A stretch of 32,291 nt of DNA, taken from contig JAJZVV010000024.1 in the NCBI GenBank assembly GCA_021845595.1, positions 1 through 32,291 of the forward strand, written 5' to 3'. Positions within the stretch are counted from its first letter, which is position 1. Each line of letters opens with the position of its first letter. Shown here one piece after another: positions 29,141 to 32,291 of the stretch. The translations under genes were made by a program, and so were the position numbers. The notes under the pieces are model-generated. The model saw nothing but the letters and a program-made list of their open reading frames with translations, had not been told where the DNA came from and did not search any database. The DNA comes from Pseudomonadota bacterium. Its GTDB lineage: Bacteria > Pseudomonadota > Alphaproteobacteria > Acetobacterales > Acetobacteraceae.

Positions 29141-32100
29141 CACGCGGCTTCCCGCTCGCTGATGCGCAGGGCCGGATATTGGTCGAGCACCTTCGTCAGC
29201 ACACCGGCGCCGGTCGCATCCGTCGGCACGAACATGCGCAGCTTCCAGGAGATGATCTCGCTGAAGAGGCCGTAGGCGCGCAGGCGATCGCGCATGGTGT
29301 CGGCGAAGCCTGACAGCTCGATGCGGTGAGCGCCCATGACGCGCACCCGGTGGAGCTGCAAGCCGTCGGCGAGGTCGAGGACGGTGCGTCCCTCGATCAG
29401 CGCCGCGAAGGCCGCATCCGGCGTCATGGTGGTCGCCCCGGTCAGCGAGGCGTTCGCCGCCCAGACGGCTGAGACCCTGCGGCCGATGATGCGTTCGCCT
29501 GCGTCGGTCTGTAGCCGATAGACGCGCGTCGACTCGTTCGGCAGGCGCTTCCAGATCGGCAACAGCAAGCCGGCGACGATGTGGATCGTGCTGTCGGCAA
29601 ACTCGGGGACCTCCGACACTTCGCGAGTCCAAGCCGCCGCGAACGCCTCGCGGTCGGCCGCCTGCCAATGGCTCTCGTCCATCATCTTCAGCGATGCGTG
29701 ATGGTGTTCCATCGGCCGGATCAACCGAACTCGGCGTTCGATCTCGCCATCGTCCAGCATCAGGCTCGGCGCCGGGACTTGTACGGCGGCCCGGCCCGAG
29801 CGCTCGTTGATCAGCAGGATGGCGCGGGGATCGGCGAGGTGATCGAGCGCGTCGTCCAGCGTCACCGGATGATTGCGCCGCCGCTCGGTGATGGTGAGCA
29901 ACCGGGTCTCTGCGCCCGTCGCGGGATGGGTGTAGATCGCGCGGCGATCGGTGACGACGAAGCTCTCGGCCCGCAGCGTCTCCAGGCCGACGTCATAGAC
30001 GCCGCTGGTGATGGCGCCCTCGATCTTGGCGTTCAACAACTGCTCGAACGCCGTGAACAGCACGCCCTGAAGCTCGATGGTGAGCGCCAGCAGGCGGTTG
30101 AGGAAGGTCGTTATCGGCGGCAGCTCGTCCTTGATGCCGTTAGCGTCCATCAGTTTGAGGCCGGTGGCGTCCTCGAACATCTGGAGCGAGCAATCTTCAA
30201 TCTTGTCGCGCACAAGCAGCAGATAGAGCTGGCGCAGCGCGTCGCGGGCATAGTGGGATTCCAGATTGTCCTCGGGCCTGAACAATCCCTGTCCGCCGGT
30301 CTGGCGCTGACCGCGGGTGATGGCGCCCAGCGTGTCCAAGCGACGGGCGATGGTCGAAAGGAAGCGCTTCTCGGACTTCACATCAGTGGCGATCGGCCGG
30401 AAGAGCGGCGGCTGCGCCTGGTTGGTGCGGTTAGTGCGCCCGAGGCCCTGGATCGCTGCGTCGGCCTTCCAGCCGGGTTCGAGCAGATAATGGACGCGCA
30501 GGCGGCGGTTCCGCGCCGAAAGCTCGGCGTGGTAGCTCCGGCCCGTCCCGCCCGCTTCCGAGAAAACGAGGACCCGCTTCAGGTCGTCCATGAAGGCGGC
30601 GGTCTCGGCGAGATTGGCGGAGGCGGCGCGGTTCTCGACCACGAGGCGGTCGCCCTTGCGCACCACGCGGCGCGAGCGTCCGGTCACCTCGGCTACGAGG
30701 TCCGTGCCGAAGCGCTGGACTATCTGGTCGAGCGCGCCGGGCACTGGCGGCAGCGAAGCCAGCCGCTCGATCAGCTCGTTGCGACGGGCGACGGCCTCGC
30801 GGCTCTCGACCGGCTGGCCGTCGCGGAAGACGGGCCGGGAGGAGAGATTGCCCTCACTGTCGGTGAAGGGCTCGTAGAGCTGCACCGGGAAGGAATGGGC
30901 CAGGTAGTCGAGAACGTACTCGCGCGGCGTGATGTCGACGCGAACGTCGCTCCATTCCTCGGTGGGGATCTCGGCGAGCCTGCGTTCCATCAGCGCCTCG
31001 CCGGTCGAGACGATCTGGATGACGGCGGCGTGGCCGTCCGCCAGGTCCTGATCGATCGAACGGATCAACGTCGGCGTCTTCATCGAGGTTAGCAGATGGC
31101 CGAAGAAGCGCTGCTTGGCGCTCTCGAAAGCCGAGCGGGCCGCCGACTTCGCCTGCCGGTTCAACGTGCCGGTCTCGCCGGTGATGTTGGCGGCCTGCAT
31201 CGCGGCGTCGAGATGGTTGTGGATGACGGCGAACGCGCCGGCATAGGCGTCGTAGATGCGCCGCTGCTCGTCGGTGAGCGAGTGCTCGACCAGCTCGTAT
31301 TCGACGCCGTCATAGGAGAGCGAGCGGGCCGTGTAGAGACCGAGCAAACGCAGATCGCGGGCGAGCACTTCCATCGCGGCGACACCGCCATCCTCGATCG
31401 CCTCCACGAACTCCGCGCGGGTGGCGAAGGGGAAATCCTCGCCTCCCCAGAGGCCGAGCCGCTGGGCATAGGCGAGATTGTGGACGGTGGTCGCGCCGGT
31501 GGCCGAGACATAGACCACGCGCGCGTCGGGCAGCGCGTGCTGCAAGCGCAAGCCCGCGCGGCCCTGCTGGGAGGGCGCGACATCGCCGCGTTCGCCCTTG
31601 CCGCCACCGGCGTTCTGCATGGCATGGCTCTCGTCGAAAATGATCACTCCATCGAAGTCGGAGCCCAACCATTCAACGATCTGGCGGACGCGCGAAAGCT
31701 TCTCGCCGCGGTCGTCGGACCGCAGCGTAGCGTAGGTTAAAAATAGGATGCCTTCGGCGAGCCGGATCGGTTTGCCCTGGGGGAAGCGCGAGAGTGGCGT
31801 GATGAGCAGGCGCTCCATGCCGAGGGCCGACCAGTCGCGTTGCGCGTCCTCAAGCAGCTTGTCGGACTTGGAGATCCAGACCGCCTTGCGCCTGCCCTTC
31901 AGCCAGTTGTCCAGGATGACGCCGGCCGACTGGCGGCCTTTGCCGGCGCCAGTTCCGTCGCCCAGCATGAAACCCCGGCGAAAACGGACAGCGTTCGGCG
32001 CGTCATCGCGGGCGGCGGTGACAAGATCGAAGGTCTCGTCCACCGTCCAGGCGCCGGCGAGATAGTCGCCATGCGCTTCGCCGGCATAGATCATCGTCTC

Positions 32101-32291
32101 GAGCTGGGCGTCAGACAGGACGGCGTCGCTGACGAGACTGATCGGCAGGCGCGGCCGGTAGCTCGGCTTCGGCGGCGCGACCGAGGACATGGCGGCGGAT
32201 TGCACCAGCTTGGTGGGATGGGCGCGGGCTCCGGGAATCCGGATCGATTGGAGCCGGTATTCCTCATAGATCGCATCGCTGAGACGCGCGC
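29140..32291 (-). CDS. Strawberry-notch-like helicase protein, N-terminus beyond window
   Basis: This is the C-terminal 1,049 residues or so of a very large helicase-like protein. The frame is open to the window edge, and upstream residues YEEYRLQSIRIPGARAHPT continue the family pattern, so the annotated-looking GTG at 32205 is not the start. Visible motifs: LSDAQLETMIYAGEAHG, Walker A MLGDGTGAGKGRQSAGVI, DEAD-box-like IIFDESHAMQ, motif III-like VYVSATGAT, and the helicase C motif IQGLGRTNRTNQ. These match SNO-type superfamily 2 proteins; full-length relatives are often fused to an N-terminal methyltransferase-like domain, which is not visible. The function in mobile elements is unknown, possibly DNA processing or anti-defence. 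It is followed directly by the Toprim gene. Confidence 0.9.
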   Translation of the reverse strand, partial: ARLSDAIYEEYRLQSIRIPGARAHPTKLVQSAAMSSVAPPKPSYRPRLPISLVSDAVLSDAQLETMIYAGEAHGDYLAGAWTVDETFDLVTAARDDAPNAVRFRRGFMLGDGTGAGKGRQSAGVILDNWLKGRRKAVWISKSDKLLEDAQRDWSALGMERLLITPLSRFPQGKPIRLAEGILFLTYATLRSDDRGEKLSRVRQIVEWLGSDFDGVIIFDESHAMQNAGGGKGERGDVAPSQQGRAGLRLQHALPDARVVYVSATGATTVHNLAYAQRLGLWGGEDFPFATRAEFVEAIEDGGVAAMEVLARDLRLLGLYTARSLSYDGVEYELVEHSLTDEQRRIYDAYAGAFAVIHNHLDAAMQAANITGETGTLNRQAKSAARSAFESAKQRFFGHLLTSMKTPTLIRSIDQDLADGHAAVIQIVSTGEALMERRLAEIPTEEWSDVRVDITPREYVLDYLAHSFPVQLYEPFTDSEGNLSSRPVFRDGQPVESREAVARRNELIERLASLPPVPGALDQIVQRFGTDLVAEVTGRSRRVVRKGDRLVVENRAASANLAETAAFMDDLKRVLVFSEAGGTGRSYHAELSARNRRLRVHYLLEPGWKADAAIQGLGRTNRTNQAQPPLFRPIATDVKSEKRFLSTIARRLDTLGAITRGQRQTGGQGLFRPEDNLESHYARDALRQLYLLLVRDKIEDCSLQMFEDATGLKLMDANGIKDELPPITTFLNRLLALTIELQGVLFTAFEQLLNAKIEGAITSGVYDVGLETLRAESFVVTDRRAIYTHPATGAETRLLTITERRRNHPVTLDDALDHLADPRAILLINERSGRAAVQVPAPSLMLDDGEIERRVRLIRPMEHHHASLKMMDESHWQAADREAFAAAWTREVSEVPEFADSTIHIVAGLLLPIWKRLPNESTRVYRLQTDAGERIIGRRVSAVWAANASLTGATTMTPDAAFAALIEGRTVLDLADGLQLHRVRVMGAHRIELSGFADTMRDRLRAYGLFSEIISWKLRMFVPTDATGAGVLTKVLDQYPALRISEREAA

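Overview
The window is about 32 kb of high-GC alphaproteobacterial DNA from the core of a conjugative mobile element. The most likely type is an integrative and conjugative element (ICE) related to the Mesorhizobium symbiosis-island family; a conjugative plasmid with the same backbone cannot be excluded. Alphaproteobacterial origin is inferred from the trb/virD4/VirD2-like relaxase gene order, the DUF2840, DUF736 and DUF2285 families, a pTAR-type RepA, a Strawberry-notch-like giant helicase and a QseC/QseM/FseA-type regulatory set. No integrase, att site, tRNA, traR/traI, trbF, trbG or trbI is visible, so neither end of the element is in the window. Almost all genes are on the minus strand, so transcription runs from high to low coordinates.

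Layout from high to low coordinate: (1) 32291-26831 holds a right-truncated Strawberry-notch-like helicase, a Toprim/primase-like protein and a DUF2493 (SLOG) protein, with a strong nested hairpin between the last two. (2) 26811-24022 is accessory: a plus-strand stand-alone M41-like (FtsH-type) zinc peptidase, a small ORF, a membrane protein, a DUF736 protein, and a second hairpin that resembles the first in core but not in outer-stem sequence. (3) 24021-21899 is the transfer switch: a QseC-like XRE regulator, a 35-bp perfect palindrome, a QseM-like DUF2285 antiactivator, an FseA-like protein split over two frames joined at a TTTC +1 slippage site, and an AlpA/RdfS-like small helix-turn-helix protein. 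(4) 21884-17738 is a tightly overlapping operon: repA, parA, an RHH partition-like gene, DUF2840, traF (S26 peptidase), DUF736 and a lytic transglycosylase. The 3' part of repA contains three iterons, two head-to-head perfect DnaA boxes and AT-rich 12-bp repeats, which together look like a replication origin embedded in the gene. (5) 17412-15608 contains an IS110-family transposase gene and an exact 151-bp tandem duplication in front of the relaxase gene. (6) 15607-10169 has the relaxase, a plus-strand exported orphan protein, traG (VirD4 coupling ATPase) and an RHH protein. (7) 9870-6227 is a cargo operon inserted between the RHH gene and trbB: an HNH protein, a TIR-like protein and a HEPN (AbiU2-like) protein, a plausible anti-phage module. 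(8) 6015-103 is trbB-trbC-trbD-trbE-trbJ-trbK-trbL; trbL is cut short by an IS5-family element that runs off the left edge.

Working model: QseC sets expression of QseM, QseM restrains FseA, and FseA made only by frameshifting turns on the RdfS-like gene that heads the replication/transfer operon. Relaxase, TraG and the Trb type IV secretion apparatus would then move the DNA. The trbL truncation and the insertions near the relaxase suggest that this copy may be compromised for self-transfer. Assignments rest on motif and gene-order recognition by eye; no database search was run.
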